This document shows positions 41,126 through 48,568 of a DNA stretch of 64,000 nucleotides, in pieces. A program made the translations under genes and the position numbers. Each line of letters starts with the position of its first letter. Position 1 is the stretch's first letter. The DNA comes from Chthoniobacterales bacterium. Its GTDB lineage: Bacteria > Verrucomicrobiota > Verrucomicrobiia > Chthoniobacterales > DASVRZ01. Under the pieces are notes generated by a model, which was not told where the DNA came from, did not search any database, and saw only the letters and a program-made list of their open reading frames with translations. Where the stretch lies: the NCBI GenBank assembly GCA_039930045.1, contig JBDSQB010000002.1, positions 388,286-452,285 on the forward strand, read 5' to 3'.

Positions 41126-41608
41126 ATGAAAAACTTTCCCATTTACACACTCTGCCTCACGTTCTGCCTGCTCTTTCTGAATGGCTGCGAAACGACCGGC
41201 GGGCGCACCAACACGATTGATCGCGCCGCACTCTACGCCAGCGTGCAGCAGGAGGAACCGGGCGATTACTGGGTTGCGCGCCGCTATTACAAGCAGGACT
41301 ACCATTTTTGGGGTTACATCCGACGTCCGCAACAGCCTTGGAGCACAGCTAAAATGGTGATGCTGAACGAACAGAAAAAACTCGCTCCCGACCGCGCCAT
41401 GGGCCTCATCGGCAGCGATAGCAATTACGAATACAAGTTTAAGGGCTACTTCTCCGGCGACACGGTTTACGAGCCGGCTTCCAATGGATTCTATCCTGAG
41501 TTTGTCCTCACGGATTACACACTGAAGACAATCACCCCGCTCCAGATTTACTCCAATCCTGCGGCAACGGACCCTTCACGCCGTGTGATTGAAGCGCCTG
41601 TTCGATAA
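41126..41608 (+). CDS. Putative lipoprotein
   Basis: A 160-residue protein with a lipoprotein signal: PIYTLCLTFCLLFLNGC, lipobox LFLNGC with Cys21. The mature part is rich in Tyr and Trp (YWVARRYYKQDYHFWGYIRR) and contains KFKGYFSGDTVYEPASNGFY, suggesting a small beta-rich envelope domain. No family is recognised. It lies 12 bp after the DUF4380-like gene and 21 bp before the next, so a three-gene unit is likely. Confidence 0.7.
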   Translation: MKNFPIYTLCLTFCLLFLNGCETTGGRTNTIDRAALYASVQQEEPGDYWVARRYYKQDYHFWGYIRRPQQPWSTAKMVMLNEQKKLAPDRAMGLIGSDSNYEYKFKGYFSGDTVYEPASNGFYPEFVLTDYTLKTITPLQIYSNPAATDPSRRVIEAPVR

Positions 41609-41629
41609 CATCCCAGCCGGAAGTTAAAA

Positions 41630-42151
41630 ATGGCTTACACAGACTTTCTGGAACGGCTTCTTTTTCATCTGGAAAGTCTGGATTCGCTGAAGCCCAGCGG
41701 CACGCTATCGGTGGAGCAAGTGAGTCTGATCCGCAACGCCACCACACTGGAACTGACCGGCGCGGATGAGCTTCACGACCGGGCCAGGCTGATTCGCGCC
41801 TTGCTGCTTTGCGCCAATGACGCGCTCGACGAGGCACATCGTCTGGTGCAGGAGGCACCGGGCGATCTCGCGGCGTATCTGCATGGCATCGTTCATCGCC
41901 GCGAGGGGGATTTCGAGAATGCGCGCTACTGGTTTCGCCGTGCGGGAGAACTGTCTTTTTTCCAGGAACTCCAGCGTCGCGCCGCTGCTTTGTCCGAGGA
42001 CATGGCGAAACAGCTCAACTGGGATCCGTATCTCTTCACCACGCTCTGCGAGCGCTCCAAATACGGCTCTCGCACACCAGTGAAGACATTGGCCGCCATC
42101 CAGCGAGTCGAGTTTGAGACGATTTTGGATTATCTCTTCCGCGCCGGATAA
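41630..42151 (+). CDS. Conserved hypothetical protein, helical (173 residues)
   Basis: A soluble protein with no signal or membrane helix. Sequence runs such as LTGADELHDRARLIRALLLC, AHRLVQEAPGDLAAYLHGIV and REGDFENARYWFRRAG suggest TPR-like helical pairs. HRREGDFENARYWF recurs in small proteins of this type, which are usually unannotated. Function unknown. It ends 3 bp from the convergent ABC exporter gene. Confidence 0.7.
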   Translation: MAYTDFLERLLFHLESLDSLKPSGTLSVEQVSLIRNATTLELTGADELHDRARLIRALLLCANDALDEAHRLVQEAPGDLAAYLHGIVHRREGDFENARYWFRRAGELSFFQELQRRAAALSEDMAKQLNWDPYLFTTLCERSKYGSRTPVKTLAAIQRVEFETILDYLFRAG

Positions 42152-42154
42152 AAC

Positions 42155-43921
42155 TCAGGCCCGGATCAGACTCGTGGCGCTGAGACGCGCGTAAACACCG
42201 CCGAGTTCGACCAGTTCCTCGTGCGTTCCGCGTTCAACGATGCGGCCTTTGTCCAAGACTAGAATCTGACTCGCATGTCGCACGGTGCTGAGGCGATGCG
42301 CGATGACGAAGCTGGTGCGTCGGACTAGCAACCGCTCCAACGCCTCCTGGATTTGCCGCTCCGTCTCTGTGTCCACACTGGCGGTGGCTTCGTCGAGGAT
42401 GAGAATGGGCGGATCTTTCAGCAAGGCGCGGGCAATCGAGATGCGCTGTTTTTCTCCCACGCTGAGTTTGATTCCGCGCTCGCCCACCTTGGTGGAGAGA
42501 CCTTCGGGAAGCCGCGCAATGAAATCCCAGGCGTTGGCGGCGCGGGTGGCGGACTCCAGTTCCTCGTCGGTGGCCGACGGTCTGCCGAGGAGCAGATTGT
42601 CGCGAATGCTGCCATTGAAGAGAAAGCTTTCCTGCGTGACGACGCCGACGTTCACGCGCAACGCAGACTTCGAGTAATCGCAGAGATTTTTCCCGTCGAT
42701 TTCGATTTCACCGCTGTCGTATTCGTAGAAACGCGTAAGCAGATTTACGAGCGTGGATTTTCCCGCTCCAGTCGCGCCGACGAGGGCAATCGTTTCGCCG
42801 GGGCGGGCGTGGAGTGAGATATGTTTCAAGGTCGGCAGATCCTCGGAGTAGGAAAAACTGACGTCTTTATAATGGACCTCACCTTGGAAACGCTCGCCGT
42901 TGTCCGTGTCGCTCGCGCCAATCTCCGTGGGTGTGTCGAGGATTTCAAAAACGCGTTCGCCTGCCGCACGACCCGCCTGGATGAGTTGATTCAAGCTATG
43001 GAGGCGCCCAATGGGTTCGTAGAGGAAGCGCGCCAGAATGATGAATGCCGTCAGTTCGCCGAGTTGCATCGTGCCCCCGAGAACGGCGCGTCCGCCGAAT
43101 CCCAGCATGAGAATCAGCCCGCACGAGGTGAAGAAATTCATCGACGGCGAGTAGATCGCCCACGAGCGCATAACGATCAAAGTCGCTTGTCGCAGTTGTT
43201 CGCTGATCTGGTTGAAATGAACGTGTTCCTCGTTTTCCCGGACGTAGGTTTTGATCTGGCGGATACCGGCGAGATTGTCGTGCAAGAGGGAATTCATCGC
43301 GGACGACGCCTTGCGCTGGAGCCGGTAACGCTTGTGCGCGGTAAGCGTGTAGGAAAGCGCGCCTGCCAGCAAAAACGGGATCGGCACGAGTGCGAGCCAG
43401 GTCAGGCGCGGTTGCTGCCAGAACATCAATCCGCCCACGATCAGGATCTGCATGATGGAGACAGTGCCTTGCTCGATGCCATCAATCAGCACGCGTTCGA
43501 CGGAGTTCACGTCCTCGAGAATCCGCGTCATGATGTCGCCCGTGGAGCGGTTGTCGAACCAGTTGAGCGGCAGCCGCTGAATGTGAGAATAGAGGTCGCT
43601 CCGCAGGTCGAAGATCACTTTTTGCTCAAAGGTGTTGTTTAGGAGGATGCGGAGTGCGTTAAAGAAATCTTGCAGGAAAAATGCCCCAAGCCCCGTGAGG
43701 ACGAGCGGCAGCAGCAGCGCGGGCTGCTTTCCAATGATGACTTTGTCGATGATCTGCTGAGTTACCGTCGGAAAAACCACCACGAGTAGAGTGGTGAGCA
43801 TCGCACTGAAAATCGTCCCGGTCGCCATCCACGGATAGCGCCGGACATAGGCAAACACCCGCAAGACCGTGCCCAGACTCGGTTTTTTCGCAAGGGGATC
43901 ATCACTGCCGGCGTAACGCAT
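42155..43921 (-). CDS. ABC exporter half-transporter, MsbA-like (ABC transmembrane plus ATPase)
   Basis: A 588-residue half-transporter. The six-helix exporter domain occupies residues of about 20-310 (RSTGDIMTRILEDVNSVE and a FEQKVIFDLRSDLYSHIQRL coupling region). The nucleotide-binding domain has Walker A GATGAGKST, Q-loop VTQESFLF, signature LSVGEKQR, Walker B ILILDEATAS and the switch His in VIAHRLSTV. It probably exports lipids or LPS precursors, or a drug-like substrate; specificity is not visible. I choose ATG 43921; an in-frame ATG at 44086 would overlap lemA and adds no recognised sequence. It is divergent from lemA. Confidence 0.93.
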   Translation of the reverse strand: MRYAGSDDPLAKKPSLGTVLRVFAYVRRYPWMATGTIFSAMLTTLLVVVFPTVTQQIIDKVIIGKQPALLLPLVLTGLGAFFLQDFFNALRILLNNTFEQKVIFDLRSDLYSHIQRLPLNWFDNRSTGDIMTRILEDVNSVERVLIDGIEQGTVSIMQILIVGGLMFWQQPRLTWLALVPIPFLLAGALSYTLTAHKRYRLQRKASSAMNSLLHDNLAGIRQIKTYVRENEEHVHFNQISEQLRQATLIVMRSWAIYSPSMNFFTSCGLILMLGFGGRAVLGGTMQLGELTAFIILARFLYEPIGRLHSLNQLIQAGRAAGERVFEILDTPTEIGASDTDNGERFQGEVHYKDVSFSYSEDLPTLKHISLHARPGETIALVGATGAGKSTLVNLLTRFYEYDSGEIEIDGKNLCDYSKSALRVNVGVVTQESFLFNGSIRDNLLLGRPSATDEELESATRAANAWDFIARLPEGLSTKVGERGIKLSVGEKQRISIARALLKDPPILILDEATASVDTETERQIQEALERLLVRRTSFVIAHRLSTVRHASQILVLDKGRIVERGTHEELVELGGVYARLSATSLIRA

Positions 43922-44015
43922 AAGGAGGCGGAATCTCCGCGTGGCGTTGACACGGCGCAAGTGATAGCTAACGCAAAGCACTTGCCGCCAAGACATTTCG
44001 GCTGATACTTCCCGC

Positions 44016-44606
44016 ATGAAGAAAGTCGCACTCGGGTGTCTGGTTATATTGGTGGTCGTAGTGGGGATTCTGGTGCTGTCTGCCATCGGGAGTTACAATC
44101 ATCTCGTCGGGCTCAAGCAAGGGGTGAATGCCAAATGGTCAGACGTGGAAAACCAATATCAACGCCGGGCCGACTTGATCCCCAATTTGGTCCAAACCGT
44201 GTCTGGCGCGGCCAATTTCGAGAAATCCACCCTGGAAGCTGTCGTGCAGGCGCGGGCGAGTGTGGGACAAATGAAAATCACTCCTGGCGAAGCTCCGGCC
44301 ACAGCCGAGCAACTCAAGCAATTTGAACAGGCTCAAGGTCAGCTCGGAACCGCCCTGTCGCGTTTGCTCGTGGTCTCGGAAAATTATCCGGAGTTGCGGG
44401 CCAATGCGAATTTTCAAGGCTTGCAGGCGCAATTGGAGGGAACTGAAAATCGCATCACCACGGCACGCGGCGATTTCACCGCCGCAGCGCAAACTTACAA
44501 CACGGCTATCAGTAAATTTCCCGCCGTGCTTTTCGCGGCGATGGCTGGGTTCACAACGCGTCCGTATTTTGAGGCCCGTGCTGGCAGCGATGTGGCACCG
44601 CGGTGA
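44016..44606 (+). CDS. LemA family protein
   Basis: A 196-residue protein with one N-terminal membrane helix (LGCLVILVVVVGILVLSAIG). The LemA core follows: YNHLVGLKQGVNAKWSDVENQYQRR (read in parts as KQGVNAKWSDVENQ), RADLIPNLVQTV, LSRLLVVSENYPELRAN and LEGTENRITTARGDFTAAAQ. LemA-like proteins are mostly helical and face the periplasm or outside; their role is poorly known. In many bacteria lemA is next to TPM-domain genes, as here, where two follow. The last residues (AGFTTRPYFEARAGSDVAPR) are close to the common AYFEA ending. Confidence 0.93.
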   Translation: MKKVALGCLVILVVVVGILVLSAIGSYNHLVGLKQGVNAKWSDVENQYQRRADLIPNLVQTVSGAANFEKSTLEAVVQARASVGQMKITPGEAPATAEQLKQFEQAQGQLGTALSRLLVVSENYPELRANANFQGLQAQLEGTENRITTARGDFTAAAQTYNTAISKFPAVLFAAMAGFTTRPYFEARAGSDVAPR

Positions 44607-44635
44607 AGTTCGACTTCGGCAACAAGCCCTGATCC

Positions 44636-45400
44636 ATGCGCTGGCTCTGGCTGGTGATTCTTTGTCTGGCGGGCTTGAATGCGGGCGCCCAGTCTTCGGT
44701 TACCCTGCCTGCGAAACCAACTCGTTACGTTTCGGATCGGGCCTTCGTATTGGATGAAGCGCAGATCGGGCAACTGAACGCGCGGCTGGAGACGTTTGAG
44801 CGCGAGACATCGAATCAACTGGTGGTCGCCATATTTTCACGCCTGCCGGCAAATGCTGAGATCGCCCAATATTCGACGCAAGTTTTCCGATCCTGGCAGG
44901 TTGGTCAGGCGGGAAAGGACAATGGTATCGTTCTCTTCATTTTCAAGGACGACCGGAAGCTGTTTATCGCCACCGGCCGCGGCTTGGAGGGCGCGCTTCC
45001 AGATGTGACTTGCAAGCAAATCATCGATAGCGAAATTGTGCCACGTTTCCGTTCAGGTGATTTCCCAGGCGGAATCGAGGCCGGCGCAAATGCGATCATG
45101 GCGGCAACGCGGGGTGAGTACCATGGCACTGGCAAGACCGTGGGCGAGAGCCAGAAAAATGAAGGCGGTGCTTCAGGCGGATGGATGGTGATTGCGTTCT
45201 TTATTTTGTTCATGCTCTTCGCCCTGCGGCGCAATGGACGCGATGTGCTGGTGAATCGCCGAGGCTACAGTTCCTTTGGAGGCGGTTGGATCAGCGGCGG
45301 CGGCAGCTCCGGTGGTAGCTGGGGGGGCGGTGGTGGTGGAGGCGGATTTTCCGGCGGTGGTGGCACCAGCGGCGGCGGTGGAGCGGGAGGGAGCTGGTAA
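44636..45400 (+). CDS. TPM-domain protein with C-terminal membrane helix and Gly-rich tail (YgcG-like)
   Basis: A 254-residue protein. A signal peptide (LWLVILCLAGLNAGAQ) is followed by the TPM domain with VSDRAFVLDEAQIGQLNARL, TSNQLVVAIFS, IVLFIFKDDRKLFIATGRGL and IIDSEIVPRF. A second membrane helix at about 185-202 and a Gly/Ser-rich tail (FSGGGGTSGGGGAGGSW) end it. This layout is the YgcG type. The protein should sit in the inner membrane with its TPM domain in the periplasm. It is 29 bp after lemA and its stop is immediately followed by the next start. Confidence 0.92.
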   Translation: MRWLWLVILCLAGLNAGAQSSVTLPAKPTRYVSDRAFVLDEAQIGQLNARLETFERETSNQLVVAIFSRLPANAEIAQYSTQVFRSWQVGQAGKDNGIVLFIFKDDRKLFIATGRGLEGALPDVTCKQIIDSEIVPRFRSGDFPGGIEAGANAIMAATRGEYHGTGKTVGESQKNEGGASGGWMVIAFFILFMLFALRRNGRDVLVNRRGYSSFGGGWISGGGSSGGSWGGGGGGGGFSGGGGTSGGGGAGGSW

Positions 45401-45838
45401 ATGAAAACGAAAGAGTTCATTCACCAACTGGAAAAAGACCGCCTGGTGGACGCCATCAAGGAGGCGGAGCGTGGAAATTCCGGCGACGTGGTCTTATTCA
45501 TCAGCCACAAAAAAGTGGAGAACGCGATGCACGAAGCGCACGCTATTTTCCATCGATTGAAGCTGGAAAAGACCACGCCGCAGAACTCGGTGCTAATATT
45601 TGTCGCGCCGAAAAGCCAGAAACTCGCCGTCATCGGCGGCACGGACCTTCATCAAAAACTGCCGCAGGAATGGTGGACCAATCTGGTCTCCTGCGTGACT
45701 GAACGCTTCGCCGGCGGCCATCTTACTGAAGGTTTGTTAACGGCTTTGCAGACAATCGGTGACGTTCAGCGGCAGTATTTTCCGATGGTAACGACGCCAG
45801 ATCGCACCGGCCAAAAGGATTTGCTGGAGGATTGCTGA
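45401..45838 (+). CDS. TPM-domain protein, soluble
   Basis: A 145-residue protein made mostly of a TPM domain without signal peptide: IKEAERGNSGDVVLFISHKK, NSVLIFVAPKSQKLAVIGGT and TERFAGGHLTEGLLTALQTI. It starts directly after the previous gene's stop (TAA then ATG), so the two are translationally coupled. The lemA-TPM-TPM arrangement occurs widely; the second protein here lacks any membrane segment and is probably cytosolic. Function unknown, possibly in envelope stress or photosystem-like protein turnover as proposed for plant TLP18.3 relatives. Confidence 0.87.
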   Translation: MKTKEFIHQLEKDRLVDAIKEAERGNSGDVVLFISHKKVENAMHEAHAIFHRLKLEKTTPQNSVLIFVAPKSQKLAVIGGTDLHQKLPQEWWTNLVSCVTERFAGGHLTEGLLTALQTIGDVQRQYFPMVTTPDRTGQKDLLEDC

Positions 45839-45930
45839 ATCTTCAGACAGCATCGGGAAAACCCCGGCCAGAGCGGAGTTTGAGACGTATCGTAGCCGCA
45901 ATGTGCTACACTGTGACGTTTTTGTAATCC

Positions 45931-46722
45931 ATGATTAGTAAAATAGGCAATCAGACCAAATCGTTTTTGCAAACCGTCGGGAGTGTTGTCTGGCTTCTGC
46001 TGAACACGGTTTCCGAAATGATGGAAAATATCACCCGCGGGCGGGCTCCCTTCCGCGCCGCCTCGCTTTTTGAGCAAACGGACCGCGCGGGCGTGGGTTC
46101 GATCCCGCTGACAGCGATGGTGGCGTTTTTTCTCGGGCTGACCATGGCCATTCTCACGGGTTACCAGTTGCAACGCTTTGGGAGCGAACGCTATGTCCCG
46201 GGTTTGGTGGCGGTGGCGTTTACACGCGAGTTAGGTCCGCTTCTAACCGGAATTGTCATTGCGGCCCGGATTGGCGCCGCCTACACCGCAGAGCTGGGAA
46301 CCATGACCGTCTCCGAAGAAGTGGAGGCGTTGGAAACCATGGGCATCGGACCGATGCGTTTTCTGGTGGCACCACGCGTGGTGGCGATCACGTGTCTGAT
46401 GCCCTGCCTATCGGTGGTGGCCACAGTCGCGGCTTTGATCAGCACCGCGCTCGTCTCTTGGTATAACCTAAATATTTCCTTCTCCTATTGCCGCGATTTG
46501 ATGCTGGAAAGCATCATGCTGAAAGACATCTATACCGGCGTGGTGAAAAGCCTTCTTTTCGGCCTCATCATCGGCCTCGTCTCCTGCTACAAAGGACTCG
46601 CCGTGCAAGGCGGTGCAGCTGGTGTCGGCTCTTCGACGACCTCCAGCGTGGTCATCGCCATCACGACGGTCATCGGCATGGATACGGTGGCAAACATTAT
46701 CCTCACCAACGTCCTGCCATGA
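45931..46722 (+). CDS. mlaE: MlaE-family ABC permease (lipid asymmetry/MCE transport)
   Basis: A 263-residue permease of the MlaFEDB-type phospholipid transporter. It shows MVAFFLGLTMAILTGYQLQR, GAAYTAELGTMTVSEEVEAL and VEALETMGIGPMRFLVAPRV, all standard for MlaE/YrbE, with about five or six membrane helices. It is first of three adjacent genes (permease, ATPase, MCE protein), and its stop overlaps the ATPase start by ATGA. The ABC complex moves lipids between the inner and outer membranes. No MlaB (STAS) or MlaC is encoded next to it. Confidence 0.95.
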   Translation: MISKIGNQTKSFLQTVGSVVWLLLNTVSEMMENITRGRAPFRAASLFEQTDRAGVGSIPLTAMVAFFLGLTMAILTGYQLQRFGSERYVPGLVAVAFTRELGPLLTGIVIAARIGAAYTAELGTMTVSEEVEALETMGIGPMRFLVAPRVVAITCLMPCLSVVATVAALISTALVSWYNLNISFSYCRDLMLESIMLKDIYTGVVKSLLFGLIIGLVSCYKGLAVQGGAAGVGSSTTSSVVIAITTVIGMDTVANIILTNVLP

Positions 46723-47537
46723 GTGATCATCCTCTCATTCGTTTGGAAAATGTGCGGCTCGCCTTCGGAGAAAAAGTCATCTTGGACGGATTCAATCTGG
46801 CTGTTGAAAAGAAGGAGCGCCTTGTTGTGATGGGTCAGTCTGGCAGCGGCAAAAGCACGTTGCTACGATTGATCTGCGGTATTCTTAAACCGAATTCCGG
46901 TTCGGTGAAATTTGGCTACTTGGAAGTGCCCAAACTCAAGCGCAGCATGCTCAACCAACTCCGGCGCAAGATTGGAATGGTTTATCAATATTCCGCGCTC
47001 ATCAGCTCCATTAACGTGCGAGACAACCTAGCCTTGCCGTTAGAAGAACTGACACAAAAAACTCCGGCTGAGATTGAAAAGTTGATCGATGAGAAACTCG
47101 ATATGGTGAACATGGCCGAGTCCAAGTTTGCCATGCCCGCCGAACTCAGTGGTGGCATGAAGAAACGCATCGGACTCGCCCGCGCCCTGATGATGGAGCC
47201 CGAGTTGATCCTTTACGACGAGCCCAGTGCTGGCCTCGATCCGGTCATCAGCTCGGTCATTGATGAACTCATGATACAAGTCAGCGAACAAACTGGCGCG
47301 ACTTCCATTATTGTCACACACGAAATGGAGAGCGCCTTTCGCGTCGCTTCGCGCTTGGCGATGGTCTATAAAGGACAGGTGATCGAAGTCGGGACTCCCG
47401 ACGAAATGCGCGCTTCCAAAAATCCTGTGGTTACCCAGTTTCTTTCGGGTGACACCCATGGGCCAATATTGGAAAATACGGGGCAGACACCACCCGAAGC
47501 GGTGGAAAACAATTCCAGAACTCGAAAGAAACGTTAA
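46719..47537 (+). CDS. mlaF: MlaF-family ABC ATPase
   Basis: The ATPase of the MCE/Mla lipid transporter, 272 residues from ATG 46719. It has Walker A GQSGSGKST, signature LSGGMKKR (the Met-Lys variant typical of MlaF), Walker B LILYDEPSAGLD and the switch His in VTHEMES. The C-terminal tail of about 30 residues (GDTHGPILENTGQTPPEAVE) extends beyond the common fold. The start overlaps the mlaE stop by 4 bp and an mlaD gene follows after 12 bp, so the three form an operon. Confidence 0.95.
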   Translation: MSDHPLIRLENVRLAFGEKVILDGFNLAVEKKERLVVMGQSGSGKSTLLRLICGILKPNSGSVKFGYLEVPKLKRSMLNQLRRKIGMVYQYSALISSINVRDNLALPLEELTQKTPAEIEKLIDEKLDMVNMAESKFAMPAELSGGMKKRIGLARALMMEPELILYDEPSAGLDPVISSVIDELMIQVSEQTGATSIIVTHEMESAFRVASRLAMVYKGQVIEVGTPDEMRASKNPVVTQFLSGDTHGPILENTGQTPPEAVENNSRTRKKR

Positions 47538-47549
47538 TCCACTTACACC

Positions 47550-48512
47550 ATGCAAGTCATCCGCAGTGAAATCCGCACCGGCCTTCTCGTCCTTATAACC
47601 ATCGGAGCGCTCGTCGCGCTCGTCCTCTATATTGGCGCTCCCGGTGTTTTCAAAAAATTAAACACCTACTACGTTCGCATCGACAACGCATCAGGCATCA
47701 AAGCGGGCGCTCCCGTAAACTTGGCAGGACGCAAAGTTGGGCAAATTATCGACCTGAAAACCCCCGTCCCACTGAAAGAGCGCCCGGCGGACAAACCCGA
47801 TTACGAAGCTATCATCACAGTCAGAGTGGAAGCCGATGCGCCACTCTACAAAGTCTGTAAAACCCGGATGGTTGCGTACGGATTATTGTCTGAACTTGTG
47901 ATCGATTTCACCAACGGCGATGAAACCAGCGGGCTCGCCGAGAACGGTCACATCTTCATCGGAGAACGCGAGGCTGCGCTTTCCGAACTGGCTCCAAAAG
48001 TTCTCGACAAATTGGAGCCTCTCATCATCACAGGCAAAGAAACCTTGGCCGAACTCAAAACGGCAGCGGCCAACATCGGCAGCATCACCGCCGATGGTTC
48101 TGAGTTCAATCTTGCTCTTAGTCGCTTTCACGCCTTGGGAGATAACCTTGCGAAACTGACCGATCCACAGGGAAATCTTACAACCTCACTAAATGACTCC
48201 ATGGCGTCGCTGAGACGCTCGCTCGCCAATGTGGAGAAAATCACAAGTGATCTGGAAGGCGATGATCTCAAAGTCACCCTCGCGAATTTTCGATCCGCAT
48301 CCGTCGATCTCAAGGGAACGGTCGTTTCTCTCAGAAACACCGTCGGCCAGGTCGGCCCGGAACTCGTCGCTACCGGCAGAAACGCCAGCCAGTTTACCGA
48401 TACCATCAAGCGGCAGCCGTGGCGCATCATCTGGCCTTCGACGAAAAACTATGCCAACGAGCAGCCGGGCGACGTGCAAGTCCGCCGCGCGCTTCCGGTC
48501 AGTCGCCGCTAA
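47550..48512 (+). CDS. mlaD: MCE-domain lipid-transport protein MlaD-like
   Basis: A 320-residue protein with an N-terminal membrane helix (GLLVLITIGALVALVLYIGA). One MCE domain follows at residues of about 40-130 (YYVRIDNASGIKAGAPVNLA, GRKVGQIIDLK). A long helical C-terminal region (TADGSEFNLALSRFHALGDN, LTDPQGNLTTSLNDSMASLR) comes next, longer than in E. coli MlaD. This extension resembles the longer MCE proteins that form tunnels. It forms the periplasmic ring of the transporter encoded by the two preceding genes. The protein ends RRALPVSRR at the TAA of 48510-48512. Confidence 0.93.
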   Translation: MQVIRSEIRTGLLVLITIGALVALVLYIGAPGVFKKLNTYYVRIDNASGIKAGAPVNLAGRKVGQIIDLKTPVPLKERPADKPDYEAIITVRVEADAPLYKVCKTRMVAYGLLSELVIDFTNGDETSGLAENGHIFIGEREAALSELAPKVLDKLEPLIITGKETLAELKTAAANIGSITADGSEFNLALSRFHALGDNLAKLTDPQGNLTTSLNDSMASLRRSLANVEKITSDLEGDDLKVTLANFRSASVDLKGTVVSLRNTVGQVGPELVATGRNASQFTDTIKRQPWRIIWPSTKNYANEQPGDVQVRRALPVSRR

Positions 48513-48568
48513 GTCCGGGAATTTTCCGCTGTGCCTGCGAGCCAGCTCTGGCTAAATAGCGGAGCGCG